From NCBI GenBank assembly GCA_016794565.1, contig JAEUHQ010000038.1, forward strand, positions 1 to 64,000: a DNA stretch of 64,000 nt, given 5' to 3'. Below the pieces are notes generated by a model. That model did not search any database and was not told the DNA's origin. It worked only from the letters and a program-made list of their open reading frames with translations. This DNA comes from Planctomycetota bacterium. Lineage in GTDB: Bacteria > Planctomycetota > UBA1135 > UBA2386. Position numbers and translations under genes: made by a program. Shown piece by piece: positions 47,935-57,085 of the stretch (the first letter of the stretch is position 1; each line of letters begins with the position of its first letter).

Positions 47935-49353
47935 TCAGTGGAACTTCACGTATTCGAACTCGATCGGCTTGTCGTTCACGCCCTGCTGGGGCGGCGCGAT
48001 GTAGTTCGCGAACTTGCCCGGCTGCGTCACGCGCACCATGCAGGAGTCGACGTAGTCGCGATCCGCCTGCGTCGGCAGCCACTTCGTGTGGTTGTGCGTC
48101 CACGTGGCTTCGTCGATCAACTCGCCCGTCGGATTGAAGCGGAAGCCGGCGTACACGCCCTGATAGCGGTGGAATTTGCGGTCCGGAAGAGCGATGCGTT
48201 CCTTCACGCCGATCTTCTCGAGGTCCTTGTTCCAGCGGTCGACGATGCGGCGGCAGTCCGCGATGTACGCGTCGAGCAGCACGGCATTCATCGCGCGGCG
48301 AAGCGGGATGTCGTGCTTGGTCATCTTGCCGTCTTCGCTCGGCACCTCGAGCGTGTAGTTCGCATTGAGGGCCTTCGGGTCCTTGTAGATGCCGTCGCTC
48401 TCGCGGTAGCGCCCCTTCAGGCCGTTCGCGAAGGACTCGGCGGCGTTCGTGCTGTCCTCGCCGCCGAACAGGTCCATCGAGCCCGTGAACCAGAAGTTGA
48501 CGTAGCGCTGGATCACGTCGAGCGGGATCGCGCCGACCTTGCGCGGGTCCTGGCCCTGCGCCATCAGTTCGCCCGTGCGCTTCACGATGCGGCCGACGCC
48601 GTTCTCGCCCGTCTGGAGGTGGTAGGCCTCCTCGGCGAGCATGAACTGCGTGCTGCGCGCGAGCGGATCGAAGCTCGACTCGGCGAGCGACGCGAGCTGG
48701 TACTTCCCGTCGCGGTCCATGAAGGCCGTGAAGCAGAAGAAGTCGAGCCAGTTCGTGACCGGGTAGTTGAACGCCTGCAGGATGCGCGGGTTGTCCTTGT
48801 CGCCGCTGTGGCGTTCGAGCATCGCTTCGGCCTCGTCGCGGCCGTCGGCGCCGAAGTGCGTCTGCAGCAGGTAGACCATCGCCCACAGGTGGCGGCCTTC
48901 TTCGACGTTGACCTGGAAGAGCGAGCGCAGGTCGTAGAGCGACGGACAGCAGTGCCCGAGCATGCGCTGCTGCTCGACGGACGCCGGTTCCGTGTCGCCT
49001 TGCGTGACGATCAGGCGGCGGAGGCGATTGCGGAACTCACCCGGCACCTCCTGCCACGCCTTCTCGCCGATGCTGTCGCCGAAGTGGATCTTGCGGTCCG
49101 CTGGCGAGTCGGCGAGGAAGATGCCCCAGCGGTAGTCCGGCATCTTCACGTAGTCGAAGTGGGCCCAGCCGCCCTGGCCGACGCCGACCGCGGTGCGCAG
49201 GTAGACCTGGTCCTGGTTGAAGTCCGTCGGACCCAGGTTCGCCCACCAGTCGAGGAACTTCGGCTGCCACTTCTCGAGCGCCATCGTCAGGCGCTTGTTG
49301 TCTCGCAGTCCGACGTTGTTGGGGATCTTGGCTTCGAGGTCGACGATGCTCAT
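47935..49353 (-). CDS. boxB: Benzoyl-CoA 2,3-epoxidase oxygenase subunit BoxB
   Basis: 472 residues from ATG 49353, with GGAGA as ribosome site. BoxB is the diiron oxygenase that epoxidises benzoyl-CoA to 2,3-epoxybenzoyl-CoA. The ferritin-like core shows EEGRHLWAMVYLL (Glu152, His155) and EEAYHLQTGENGV (Glu242, His245), with Glu122 and Asp213 as the remaining ligands; the set corresponds, shifted by two, to the ligands I recall from characterised BoxB. WTHNHTKWLP, GVYAGFRFNPTGELIDE and the IPLRRAMNAVLLDAYI region also match. Length is normal. It starts 2 bases after the boxC stop. BoxA (reductase), a ring-cleaving aldehyde dehydrogenase and benzoate-CoA ligase are not in the window. Confidence 0.95.
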   Translation of the reverse strand: MSIVDLEAKIPNNVGLRDNKRLTMALEKWQPKFLDWWANLGPTDFNQDQVYLRTAVGVGQGGWAHFDYVKMPDYRWGIFLADSPADRKIHFGDSIGEKAWQEVPGEFRNRLRRLIVTQGDTEPASVEQQRMLGHCCPSLYDLRSLFQVNVEEGRHLWAMVYLLQTHFGADGRDEAEAMLERHSGDKDNPRILQAFNYPVTNWLDFFCFTAFMDRDGKYQLASLAESSFDPLARSTQFMLAEEAYHLQTGENGVGRIVKRTGELMAQGQDPRKVGAIPLDVIQRYVNFWFTGSMDLFGGEDSTNAAESFANGLKGRYRESDGIYKDPKALNANYTLEVPSEDGKMTKHDIPLRRAMNAVLLDAYIADCRRIVDRWNKDLEKIGVKERIALPDRKFHRYQGVYAGFRFNPTGELIDEATWTHNHTKWLPTQADRDYVDSCMVRVTQPGKFANYIAPPQQGVNDKPIEFEYVKFH

Positions 49354-49355
49354 GA

Positions 49356-50978
49356 CTAGGTTCTCCTCCAGTCGAACTTGGCGCTCTCGGGCGCGCCGTA
49401 GCGGGTGAGTGCGCCTTCGTCGCCGGTGGCGTTGGGGCGCGTGAAGATCCAGTTCTGCCAGGCGCTGAGGCGGCCGAAGATCTTGCTGTCGCAGTTCTCG
49501 GCGCCGCCGAAGCGCAGCGATGCTTCCATGCCCGTGAGTGCGTCGGGAGAGAGCGACGCCCGCTCCTCCAATGCGATGCGCACGTCGTCGGTCCAGTCCA
49601 CGGGGTCGAGCAGGTAGGTGCAGAGACCCTGCTCGTCGGCTTCCAGCGCCGACAGCGTCGGCTGCTCCTTCGCCAGTTTGCTGCCGTGCGCCGGCTGCGC
49701 GAGGAAGCGGTTCTGCAGGCGCGTGAGGCCGTGGCTCATGGGCAGCGCGCCGTCGCTCAGCGGGCCGATGGCCACGGACACCTGATCGCTGTCGAGCATG
49801 TAGACACGATCGCAGCCGATCGTCATCTCGAAGAACGCACCCGCGCAGCACGCGGCGTCGTCGACGAGCGCGTACATCGAACGCGCCATGAGGTCCCAGC
49901 GCCGCAGCGTGCGAGCCATCTGCAGCAGGATCTCGTTGCAGAGCCAGTGCGAGCGGTTCTGCACGAGGTCCTTCTCCACCTGCACGATCGCGGCGCGATC
50001 ACCGCGCGTGTGCAGTACGACGAGGCCCACTTCTTCGTGGCCGAAGCGCAGCTGCAGCAGCGCGTCGTCGAGTTCGCGGTAGCACTGCAGCGCCCAGGCA
50101 CTGCAGCCGGCCTGCTCGTAGTCGGCGCCGTTCTTCGGTTGCGGCCCTCGGGGTCCCTGCACGGTGAGCACTGCCTTGCGCGAGCCCGGTTCGACCTCGA
50201 GCTTGACGTGCGTGTAGGTGTAGCTCGTGCCGTCGACCTTCGGGCGGATCGGCAGCAGCGCGATGCCCTTCTGGGCCTTGTTCGGCAGGGTCGCGGCCAG
50301 TTCCTTCGCGCGCGCCTGCACCCTTTCGGCGAATTGCGACTTCTTCCACGTCGCGTCCACGAGACCCCACGCGACCGCCTTCTTGCCGCGCATGCCTTCG
50401 GCCATCGTGCAGAAGACGTCGGCCCGGTCGCGGCGCACCTTGCGCTTGTCGACGAGGCGCGTTAGGCCGCCGGTGCCCGGCAGCACGCCGAGCAGCGGAA
50501 CCTCGGGCAGCGAAACGGCGGAGTTGCTGTCGTCGACGAGGTGGATCTCGTCGCACGCGAGCGCGAGTTCGTAGCCGCCGCCGGCACATGCAGCGTTCAC
50601 CGCGCAGATCGACTTGAGGCCCGAGTTGCGGCTCGCGTCCTCGAGCGAGAGGCGCGTTTCGTTCGTGTACTTGCAGAAGTTGACTTTGAACGGGTGCGTG
50701 CTGTCCGCGAGCATCCAGATGTTCGCGCCCGCGCAGAACGCGCGCTCCTGCGCGCTGCCGACGACCACGACCTTCACGGACGGGTGTTCGAAGCGCAGCC
50801 GTTGGATCGCGTCGGCGAGCTCCATGTCGACGCCGAGGTCGTAGCTGTTCAGCTTCAGCTCGTAGCCGGGTCGGTAGGGGTGCTCGGGGTCGACGTTCAT
50901 GCGCAGTTGCGCGACGTCGCCATCGATCTCCAGCTGCCAATGGTGGTAGCTGGCTGGGTTCCGGTTGAAGTCGATCAT
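49356..50978 (-). CDS. boxC: Benzoyl-CoA-dihydrodiol lyase BoxC
   Basis: 540 residues from ATG 50978. BoxC opens the epoxide/dihydrodiol of benzoyl-CoA, releasing formate and 3,4-dehydroadipyl-CoA semialdehyde. It has two crotonase-type halves: QERAFCAGANIWML and ACAGGGYELALACDEIHLVD with LPEVPLLGVLPGTGGLTRLV in the first, DDAACCAGAFFEMTIGCDRV in the second. The end, NWIFTRPNATGDEGALTRYG, is typical. A longer open frame to 51095 would overlap the divergent helicase promoter and is rejected. A candidate -10 (TATCCT, 51050-51055 on the minus strand) gives a leader of about 65 nt. Confidence 0.94.
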   Translation of the reverse strand: MIDFNRNPASYHHWQLEIDGDVAQLRMNVDPEHPYRPGYELKLNSYDLGVDMELADAIQRLRFEHPSVKVVVVGSAQERAFCAGANIWMLADSTHPFKVNFCKYTNETRLSLEDASRNSGLKSICAVNAACAGGGYELALACDEIHLVDDSNSAVSLPEVPLLGVLPGTGGLTRLVDKRKVRRDRADVFCTMAEGMRGKKAVAWGLVDATWKKSQFAERVQARAKELAATLPNKAQKGIALLPIRPKVDGTSYTYTHVKLEVEPGSRKAVLTVQGPRGPQPKNGADYEQAGCSAWALQCYRELDDALLQLRFGHEEVGLVVLHTRGDRAAIVQVEKDLVQNRSHWLCNEILLQMARTLRRWDLMARSMYALVDDAACCAGAFFEMTIGCDRVYMLDSDQVSVAIGPLSDGALPMSHGLTRLQNRFLAQPAHGSKLAKEQPTLSALEADEQGLCTYLLDPVDWTDDVRIALEERASLSPDALTGMEASLRFGGAENCDSKIFGRLSAWQNWIFTRPNATGDEGALTRYGAPESAKFDWRRT

Positions 50979-51049
50979 GCGCTTGCGACGGGCTCGGGAG
51001 CCGCGGAGTGGGGCGAGCAGGATCGCCGGGGGCCGCGCGTCTGGCAAGC

Positions 51050-51055
51050 AGGATA
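51050..51055 (-). promoter_or_regulatory. -10-like TATCCT upstream of boxC
   Basis: Only TATCCT is recognisable; no -35 consensus. Nearby, ACTGC (51089-51093) and GCAGT (51103-51107) form a short inverted repeat that could be an operator but is weak. Confidence 0.35.
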
Positions 51056-51138
51056 GATCAGTTTTTGGAGGCTGGACAGATGCGGCAAACTGCATGTTCG
51101 CGGCAGTCTCCGAGGTGGCCTCCGCCGTCGGTCGTGCC

Positions 51139-51144
51139 TACGGT
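51139..51144 (+). promoter_or_regulatory. -10-like TACGGT, 6 nt before the helicase GTG
   Basis: TACGGT ends 6 nt before GTG 51151, so the predicted RNA begins at the start codon. It supports this GTG over earlier in-frame starts. Confidence 0.5.
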
Positions 51145-51150
51145 GCGCGG

Positions 51151-54100
51151 GTGAATCAGGGTGTCCGGATCGAGGCGCGCCACGAGGGCCGCCTCTGCCA
51201 CGCGATGCAGCAGAGTGCCGTGCCGTGGCTGTCGCGGCTGGAGGTGCACAACGACGGGGCGACCGAACTGCGCGACGTGTCCGTTCATCTGCGCACCGAG
51301 CCCGCCTTCGTCCTCCCGTTCACGGCGCGGATCGACGCGATCCCGCCCGGAGGGAGCGTCACCCTGTCGGCCGTCGACCCGCTCCTCGACCTGCAGCTTC
51401 TCGCGAACACCGTCGAGCGCCACCGCGCCGAGTTGCGGATCGATGTGCGCGCGGGCGATGAAGTCCTCGCGACGTCAGCGTCCACGCTCGACGTCCTCGC
51501 GTGGAACGAGTGGCCGGGTCTCTCCCCGCTGCCGGAGCTCGTCGCGTCCTTCGTCATGCCGAACCACCCGGCGCTCGCGCCGCTCCTGCACTCCGTCGCC
51601 ATGAAGCTCGCCGCCGACACCGGCTCCGGCGCGCTCGACGGATACCAGAGCGGCGATCTCGCACGAGTGCGGGCGATGGTCGCGGCGGTGCACGAAGCCG
51701 TCGCGGACGCGGCGGTCACCTACGTCACGTCGCCGCCGAGCTTCGAACGCACGGGGCAGAAGGTGCGCACGCCCGAGCAGGTGCTCACCGGGCGTCTCGG
51801 CACGTGCTTCGACCTCGCGCTGCTGCACGCCGCGTTGCTCGAGCACGTCGGGCTCCATCCGATGGTCGTGTTGCTGCGAGATCACGCATTCGTCGGCGCG
51901 TGGCTCGCGTCAGGATCGACGCCCGAAGCGTTCGTCGCATCGGCGGTCGAATTGAGGAAGCGCGTCGACCTCGGCGCACTCGCCGTGGTCGAATGCACGA
52001 TGGCCTGCGTCGACGGGCGGGCGCCGTTCGTCGCCGCGGCGGAGAGAGCGCGCGCGCGGCTCGCCGACGAAGCGGCGTTCGTCGCCGCGATCGATGTCGC
52101 CGCAGCCCGCCGATCCGGGATCCTGCCGTTGCCGCCGCGCACCGCCGCCTTCCACGTCATGCCGCCGGAGGTGCCGATGCCGGCCGCGGTGGGGATCGAA
52201 CCGGCCGCCGCCGCGCCGCCGCCGCACGTGGCCGAGCCGGTCACCCCGGTGCCCGAGCCGCCTCGCGATCGCCTGGAGCACTGGAAGGGCAAGCTCCTCG
52301 ATCTGTCGTTGTGGAACCGCCTGCTCAACTTCGTCGAGACGAAGAAGACGATCCCGCTGGACGAGCACGAGTTGTCGGCCGTCGTCCAGCGCCTGCAGTC
52401 CGGAGCGCGCGTCCGTCTCCACGCGCGTTCGTCGGTGGGCAAGGCAGGGGAGGATCCGCGCGATCTGGCGGTCGCGCAGCAGCGGAGCGGCGTCGACGTG
52501 CGAGCGGCCCATCTCGCGGAGGAGCTGCGCGCCGGGCGCTTGCGAGCGACGCTCGAAGGACCGGACCTCGACGCGCGCCTCGTCGAGATCTTCCGTCACG
52601 CGCGCACTTCGCTCGAGGAGAGCGGCGCGAACACGCTCTACCTCGCCGTCGGCTTCCTGCAGTGGTTCGAGACGCCGCAGTCGCAGAAGGCCCGGCGCGC
52701 CCCGCTCCTGCTCCTGCCGCTGCAGATCGAACGATTGTCGGTGCAGGAGGGCTTCCGCTTCGTGCTCGACGACGCGGAGCCGCGCATCAACCAGTCGTTG
52801 CTGCAGATGCTCGCGCGCGACCACGATCTGCGACTGCCGCTCGGCGACGCGCCCCCCGAGGACGACGACGGCGTCGACGTCGGCGCGGTGCTCGATGCGT
52901 TCCGCGCCGCGGTGCTGGCGCTGCCGCGGTGGGAGGTGCTGCCCGTCGCGTGCATCGGGTTCTTCTCGTTCGCGAAGTACCTGATGTGGCTCGACCTGAA
53001 CGACCGGGACGAGCTGCTGCGGAGCCCCGTGCTGCGGCACCTCGTCGAACGGCCGGGCACCGCGTTCGTCCAGGACGAGCCCGAGGTGCCGCGCGACGAG
53101 ATCGACGAACGCGACGCATCGACGGTGCTGTGTCCGAAGGACGCCGACAGTTCGCAACTCGCGGCGGTGCTCGCCGGAGCGGCGGGGCGGTCGTTCGTGC
53201 TCGAGGGCCCGCCGGGAACCGGCAAGTCGCAGACGATCACCAATCTGATCGCGCAGGCCCTGGCGAACGAGAAGCGCGTGCTCTTCGTCGCGGAGAAGCG
53301 CGCCGCGCTCGAGGTCGTGCAGCGTCGTCTCGACGAAGTCGGCCTCGGCCCGTTCTGCATCGAACTGCACTCCAGCAAGAGCGGGCCGAAGGCAGTGTTG
53401 CAGCAGCTTCGACGCGCGATGGACGTCGGGACGCGGCGCGAACCCGAAGAGTGGATGCGCCTCGCGAACTCGCTCCAGCAGGAGCGCGCGCGGCTCAACG
53501 CGTTCGTGGCCTCGCTGCATCGGCCTCGTGAGCACCGCATCTCGGTGTTCGCGGCGATGGGCGAACTGGTGGCTCTCGGCACCGGTGCACGCGTGCTGCT
53601 GCCCGACGTTCCGTGTCGCGACGCGGCGCGCGTGCAGGCTGTCGAGAGCGCGGTCGTCGATCTGGCGAACGTGGCGGCGGCGATCGGCGTGCCCGATCAG
53701 GAGCCGTGGTGGGGCGTGCGTCGCACCGATTGGACGCCGGCGCTGTCGCGCGACGTGCCGCTGGCGGCGCAGCGTGTGGCGGATGCCGCCCGCGCCGCGG
53801 ACGCAGCGGTCGCGCGCGTCGCGACTGCGCTCGGGCTCGATGCGGCGTTCGGTTCGGAGGGCCCGTCGGCAGCCCAGCTGGCGTTGTTGCGACAGCTCGC
53901 CGCGCGCATGGCCGCGCCGTCCCTGCCGCCGACGACCCTGCTCGCGTGCGATTGGCGAGCGGTGCGCGGCGAGGCGGCGAACGCGGTCGCGGTCGGCAGC
54001 GAACGTCGCGCGCGTTGGGCGGGGCTCGCGCCACGGTGGCGTCCGGAGCTGTTGCAGCAGGATCTCGCCGGCCTCCTGGCCGCGCATCGCGACGCGGTGC

Positions 54101-57033
54101 CGTCGTTCTTCCTGTCGCGCTGGTGGCGGTTGCGCACGCCGCGTCGGGTGCTCGCGACGGTCGCCGCGACCGCACGGCTCGGCGCACCGGCGGCCGTGCT
54201 CGCCGACCTCGAGACCGCGGTCCATGTGCGTGCTGCGGACGAACGGCTGGCGACCTTCGGCGCCCTGGCGGCCGCACTCGGTGCCCCTTGGCAGGGTGAA
54301 CGCACGGACTGGGCGAGCGTCGAGGCATGGTGCGCGTGGGTCGACGACGTGCGTCGCATCCTCGTGCAGATCGTGCCCGGTGCGTTGCAGCCGGATGCGC
54401 GAGCGACGGCTGCGATCGTGGCACAGCTCGAGCGCTTCGCGGACGGGAGCGCGACGCTGCCGCCGGAGATCGCCGCGATGCGGGCGACCGACGACGAACT
54501 CGCCGCCGCCCTGCAGCGGCTCGCGGATCCGTTGCAGCTCGACCGTGTCGCTGCGTTCGGCGGCGAGAGTGCACCCGGTCATCTGCGGCGCATCGAGGCC
54601 CGGGCTCGCGGATGGTCGGGCGCGGTGCCGCGCCTCCGCGACCATTGTGCGTACGAGCGTGCGGCGCAGGCGGCTGCCGCAGCAGGCGCAGCGCCGCTCG
54701 TCGCATCGCATGCGAACGGCGCGACGGCGACGCCTGCGCTGCGACCGGTCTTCCGTCGCACGTTCCTCGAGACCTGGCTCGATGCGATCCACCGCGATGA
54801 GCCCGAACTCGGCCGCTTCCGCGGTCAGGACCACGAGGTCGCGATCGCGCGCTTCGGCGATCTCGACCGGCGTGCCATCACCCTGGCGGCGGAGGTCGTG
54901 CTCGCGCGCCTCGCCGCACGCGTGCCGCAGATGCGCGACACGCAGGTCGCGAGCAGCGAACTCGGCATCCTCGAGCGCGAGATGAAGAAGCAGCGGCGGC
55001 AGAAGCCGGTGCGTCGCCTGCTCGCCGAGATCCCGGGTCTGTTCGCGCGCCTCGCTCCGTGCGTCCTGATGAGTCCGCTCTCGGTGGCCCATTTCCTCGG
55101 CCGCGCCCGCACACGCTTCGATCTCGTCGTCTTCGACGAGGCGTCGCAGATCCCGGTGTGGGATGCGGTCGGCGCGATCGGCCGCGGCACTTCGGTGATC
55201 GTGGTGGGCGACAGCCGGCAGCTCCCGCCGACGACGTTCTTCCAGCGTGTGTCGCAGGGCGACGAGCCGCTGCCCGACGAGGTGCCCGAGGATCTCGAGA
55301 GCGTGCTCGACGAGTGCGTGGCCGCCGGTCTTCCGCGCGCCCATCTCGACTGGCACTACCGCAGCCGGCACGAGTCGCTGATCGCGTTCAGCAACCGCAA
55401 CTACTACGACAACCGTCTGCTCACCTTCCCTGCACCTGCCCCTGCCGCGGCGGGGCTCGGCGTGCGCCTCGTGCACGTCGATGGCGTCTACGACCGTGCG
55501 GCGTCGCAGCAGAACCGGCGCGAAGCGGACGCACTCGTCGCCGACGTCGTCGCGCGACTCCGCGACCCGTCGCGTGCGCACCACAGCGTCGGCATCGTCA
55601 CGTTCAGCCAGGCGCAGCAGGTCCTGATCGAGGACCTTCTCGATCGGGCCCGTGTCGAGCATCCGGAGATCGAGCCGGCGTTCGCCAGTGCGGCAGAACC
55701 GGTGTTCGTCAAGAACCTCGAGAACGTGCAAGGCGACGAACGCGACGTGATCCTCTTCTCGGTCTGCTACGGGCCCGATCCGGCGGGGAAGATCCACGAG
55801 AACTACGGTCCGCTGAACCAGCAAGGCGGCGAGCGTCGCCTCAACGTGGCGGTCACGCGTGCCCGGCGTGAGCTGGTGGTGTTCGCGTCGGTGCGCGCCG
55901 ATCAGGTGGCGACGCGGTCGCAGTCGCTCGGTGCGCGCCATCTCCGTGCGTTCCTCGACTACGCGCAACGCGGACCGGACGCGTTGGTCGCCGCGACCAC
56001 CATGGACCCGTCGCGTGGCGTCGAGTCGCCGTTCGAAGCGAACGTGTGCACCGCGTTGCGGGCGCGCGGCCACGAAGTGCACACGCAGGTCGGGTGCTCC
56101 GGTTATCGCATCGACCTCGCCGTGGTCGATCCGGGCGCGCCGGGGCGATACCTGCTCGGCATCGAGTGCGACGGCGCTGCGTACCACTCGGCGGCCACTG
56201 CGCGCGATCGCGATCGGCTGCGCGCGGCGGTGCTGCAGGGGCTCGGCTGGCGGCTGCACCGCGTCTGGTCGACGGACTACTGGCAGGACCCCGGCGGCGA
56301 ACTCGAGCGCGTCGAGGCGGCTCTCGCCGCGGCGCGCACGATCCCGAAGGCGGCGGAGACGCCGCGAGTCGAAACCGTGCCTGCGATGCCCTCGGCGGCG
56401 CCGATTGCACCGAGTGCAGAGCCTGCGGGCGGGCCCGGTCCCGAGTCTGGAGCAGAGGCTTCGCCGCCACCCGCCGCGTTCGACGCGGACGGTCCACGGC
56501 CGTACGTGGGCGCCGTGTTGCCGGCGGCTGGCGACGCGGACACGTTCGTGCTGCCGCGTTCGGCGCCGCGTGTGCGCGAGGCGGCGCATCGGGTGCTCGC
56601 CGCCGAGGGCCCGATCGTGCTCGACCGGCTCGTGCGTTCCGTCGCGGAGGCGTGGGGCATCCAGCGGGTCACCGATCGTGTGCGCGAACGCGTGAGCGGC
56701 GCGCTGCCGGCCGATGCCGTGGTGGTCGAAGGCGTGGTGTGGGCGGACCGTGGGCAGGCCGAGTCCTTCCGCGGCTTCCGTGTGCCCGCGAGCGAAGACA
56801 CCGAGGCGCGAGTGGCCGACGAACTGCCGGCCGTCGAGGTCGACAACGCGATGACCTGGCTCCTGCGTCAACACCAGGCGTTGTCGGCGGTCGACCTCGC
56901 GCGCGAGACGGCGCGGACCTTCGGCATCCAACGACTCGGCACAGTCGTGCGCGAGGTCATGGATCGTTCGATCGAACGGATCGTCACCGCGGGTCGCGGT
57001 GTGCGCGACGGCGACGTCGTGCGCCTTCCGTGA
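51151..57033 (+). CDS. DUF4011 / SF1 helicase / Vsr-like nuclease fusion with transglutaminase-like N-domain (candidate antiphage protein)
   Basis: 1960 residues from GTG 51151. Order: ~1-120 beta-sandwich; ~160-310 transglutaminase-like region with GRLGTCFDLALLHAALLEHV (Cys219) and LLRDHAFVGAWL (His245); ~370-600 DUF4011, starting HWKGKLLDLSLWNRLLNF; SF1 helicase with Walker A LEGPPGTGKS (686-693), Walker B VVFDEASQIP (Asp1329, Glu1330), GDSRQLPPTTFF, HYRSRHESLIAFSN, and QGDERDVILFS with LNVAVTRARREL; ~1630-1710 PD-(D/E)xK Vsr-like nuclease, YRIDLAVVD (Asp1655) and GIECDGAAYHSA (Glu1672, Asp1674); two DUF3320-like helical modules at the end. From memory, DUF4011-helicase-Vsr proteins protect against phage (hhe), and this one fits. 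It is divergent from boxC. Confidence 0.85.
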   Translation: MNQGVRIEARHEGRLCHAMQQSAVPWLSRLEVHNDGATELRDVSVHLRTEPAFVLPFTARIDAIPPGGSVTLSAVDPLLDLQLLANTVERHRAELRIDVRAGDEVLATSASTLDVLAWNEWPGLSPLPELVASFVMPNHPALAPLLHSVAMKLAADTGSGALDGYQSGDLARVRAMVAAVHEAVADAAVTYVTSPPSFERTGQKVRTPEQVLTGRLGTCFDLALLHAALLEHVGLHPMVVLLRDHAFVGAWLASGSTPEAFVASAVELRKRVDLGALAVVECTMACVDGRAPFVAAAERARARLADEAAFVAAIDVAAARRSGILPLPPRTAAFHVMPPEVPMPAAVGIEPAAAAPPPHVAEPVTPVPEPPRDRLEHWKGKLLDLSLWNRLLNFVETKKTIPLDEHELSAVVQRLQSGARVRLHARSSVGKAGEDPRDLAVAQQRSGVDVRAAHLAEELRAGRLRATLEGPDLDARLVEIFRHARTSLEESGANTLYLAVGFLQWFETPQSQKARRAPLLLLPLQIERLSVQEGFRFVLDDAEPRINQSLLQMLARDHDLRLPLGDAPPEDDDGVDVGAVLDAFRAAVLALPRWEVLPVACIGFFSFAKYLMWLDLNDRDELLRSPVLRHLVERPGTAFVQDEPEVPRDEIDERDASTVLCPKDADSSQLAAVLAGAAGRSFVLEGPPGTGKSQTITNLIAQALANEKRVLFVAEKRAALEVVQRRLDEVGLGPFCIELHSSKSGPKAVLQQLRRAMDVGTRREPEEWMRLANSLQQERARLNAFVASLHRPREHRISVFAAMGELVALGTGARVLLPDVPCRDAARVQAVESAVVDLANVAAAIGVPDQEPWWGVRRTDWTPALSRDVPLAAQRVADAARAADAAVARVATALGLDAAFGSEGPSAAQLALLRQLAARMAAPSLPPTTLLACDWRAVRGEAANAVAVGSERRARWAGLAPRWRPELLQQDLAGLLAAHRDAVPSFFLSRWWRLRTPRRVLATVAATARLGAPAAVLADLETAVHVRAADERLATFGALAAALGAPWQGERTDWASVEAWCAWVDDVRRILVQIVPGALQPDARATAAIVAQLERFADGSATLPPEIAAMRATDDELAAALQRLADPLQLDRVAAFGGESAPGHLRRIEARARGWSGAVPRLRDHCAYERAAQAAAAAGAAPLVASHANGATATPALRPVFRRTFLETWLDAIHRDEPELGRFRGQDHEVAIARFGDLDRRAITLAAEVVLARLAARVPQMRDTQVASSELGILEREMKKQRRQKPVRRLLAEIPGLFARLAPCVLMSPLSVAHFLGRARTRFDLVVFDEASQIPVWDAVGAIGRGTSVIVVGDSRQLPPTTFFQRVSQGDEPLPDEVPEDLESVLDECVAAGLPRAHLDWHYRSRHESLIAFSNRNYYDNRLLTFPAPAPAAAGLGVRLVHVDGVYDRAASQQNRREADALVADVVARLRDPSRAHHSVGIVTFSQAQQVLIEDLLDRARVEHPEIEPAFASAAEPVFVKNLENVQGDERDVILFSVCYGPDPAGKIHENYGPLNQQGGERRLNVAVTRARRELVVFASVRADQVATRSQSLGARHLRAFLDYAQRGPDALVAATTMDPSRGVESPFEANVCTALRARGHEVHTQVGCSGYRIDLAVVDPGAPGRYLLGIECDGAAYHSAATARDRDRLRAAVLQGLGWRLHRVWSTDYWQDPGGELERVEAALAAARTIPKAAETPRVETVPAMPSAAPIAPSAEPAGGPGPESGAEASPPPAAFDADGPRPYVGAVLPAAGDADTFVLPRSAPRVREAAHRVLAAEGPIVLDRLVRSVAEAWGIQRVTDRVRERVSGALPADAVVVEGVVWADRGQAESFRGFRVPASEDTEARVADELPAVEVDNAMTWLLRQHQALSAVDLARETARTFGIQRLGTVVREVMDRSIERIVTAGRGVRDGDVVRLP

Positions 57034-57070
57034 CGCCGGCGCCCGATCTTGTATCGCCCGCCGCTTCTCC

Positions 57071-57076
57071 TACCGT
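57071..57076 (+). promoter_or_regulatory. -10-like TACCGT, 9 nt before the SDR ATG
   Basis: TACCGT ends 9 nt before ATG 57086 and would start the SDR-KAS-ACP-acyltransferase operon with a 1-3 nt leader. Confidence 0.45.
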
Positions 57077-57085
57077 CCGTTCTCG

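Noticed and set aside
50979..51095. Longer BoxC reading frame
   Set aside because: The extra residues do not look like BoxC and cover the intergenic promoter region.
51089..51107. Inverted repeat ACTGC-N9-GCAGT as a boxC operator
   Set aside because: Only five pairs, off-centre from the -10 element; too weak to call without known regulator sites.
51910..56931. 1673-codon open frame antisense to the helicase-nuclease
   Set aside because: It mirrors the real gene, is dominated by Arg, His and Asp with no family motif, and is the usual shadow of GC-rich third positions.
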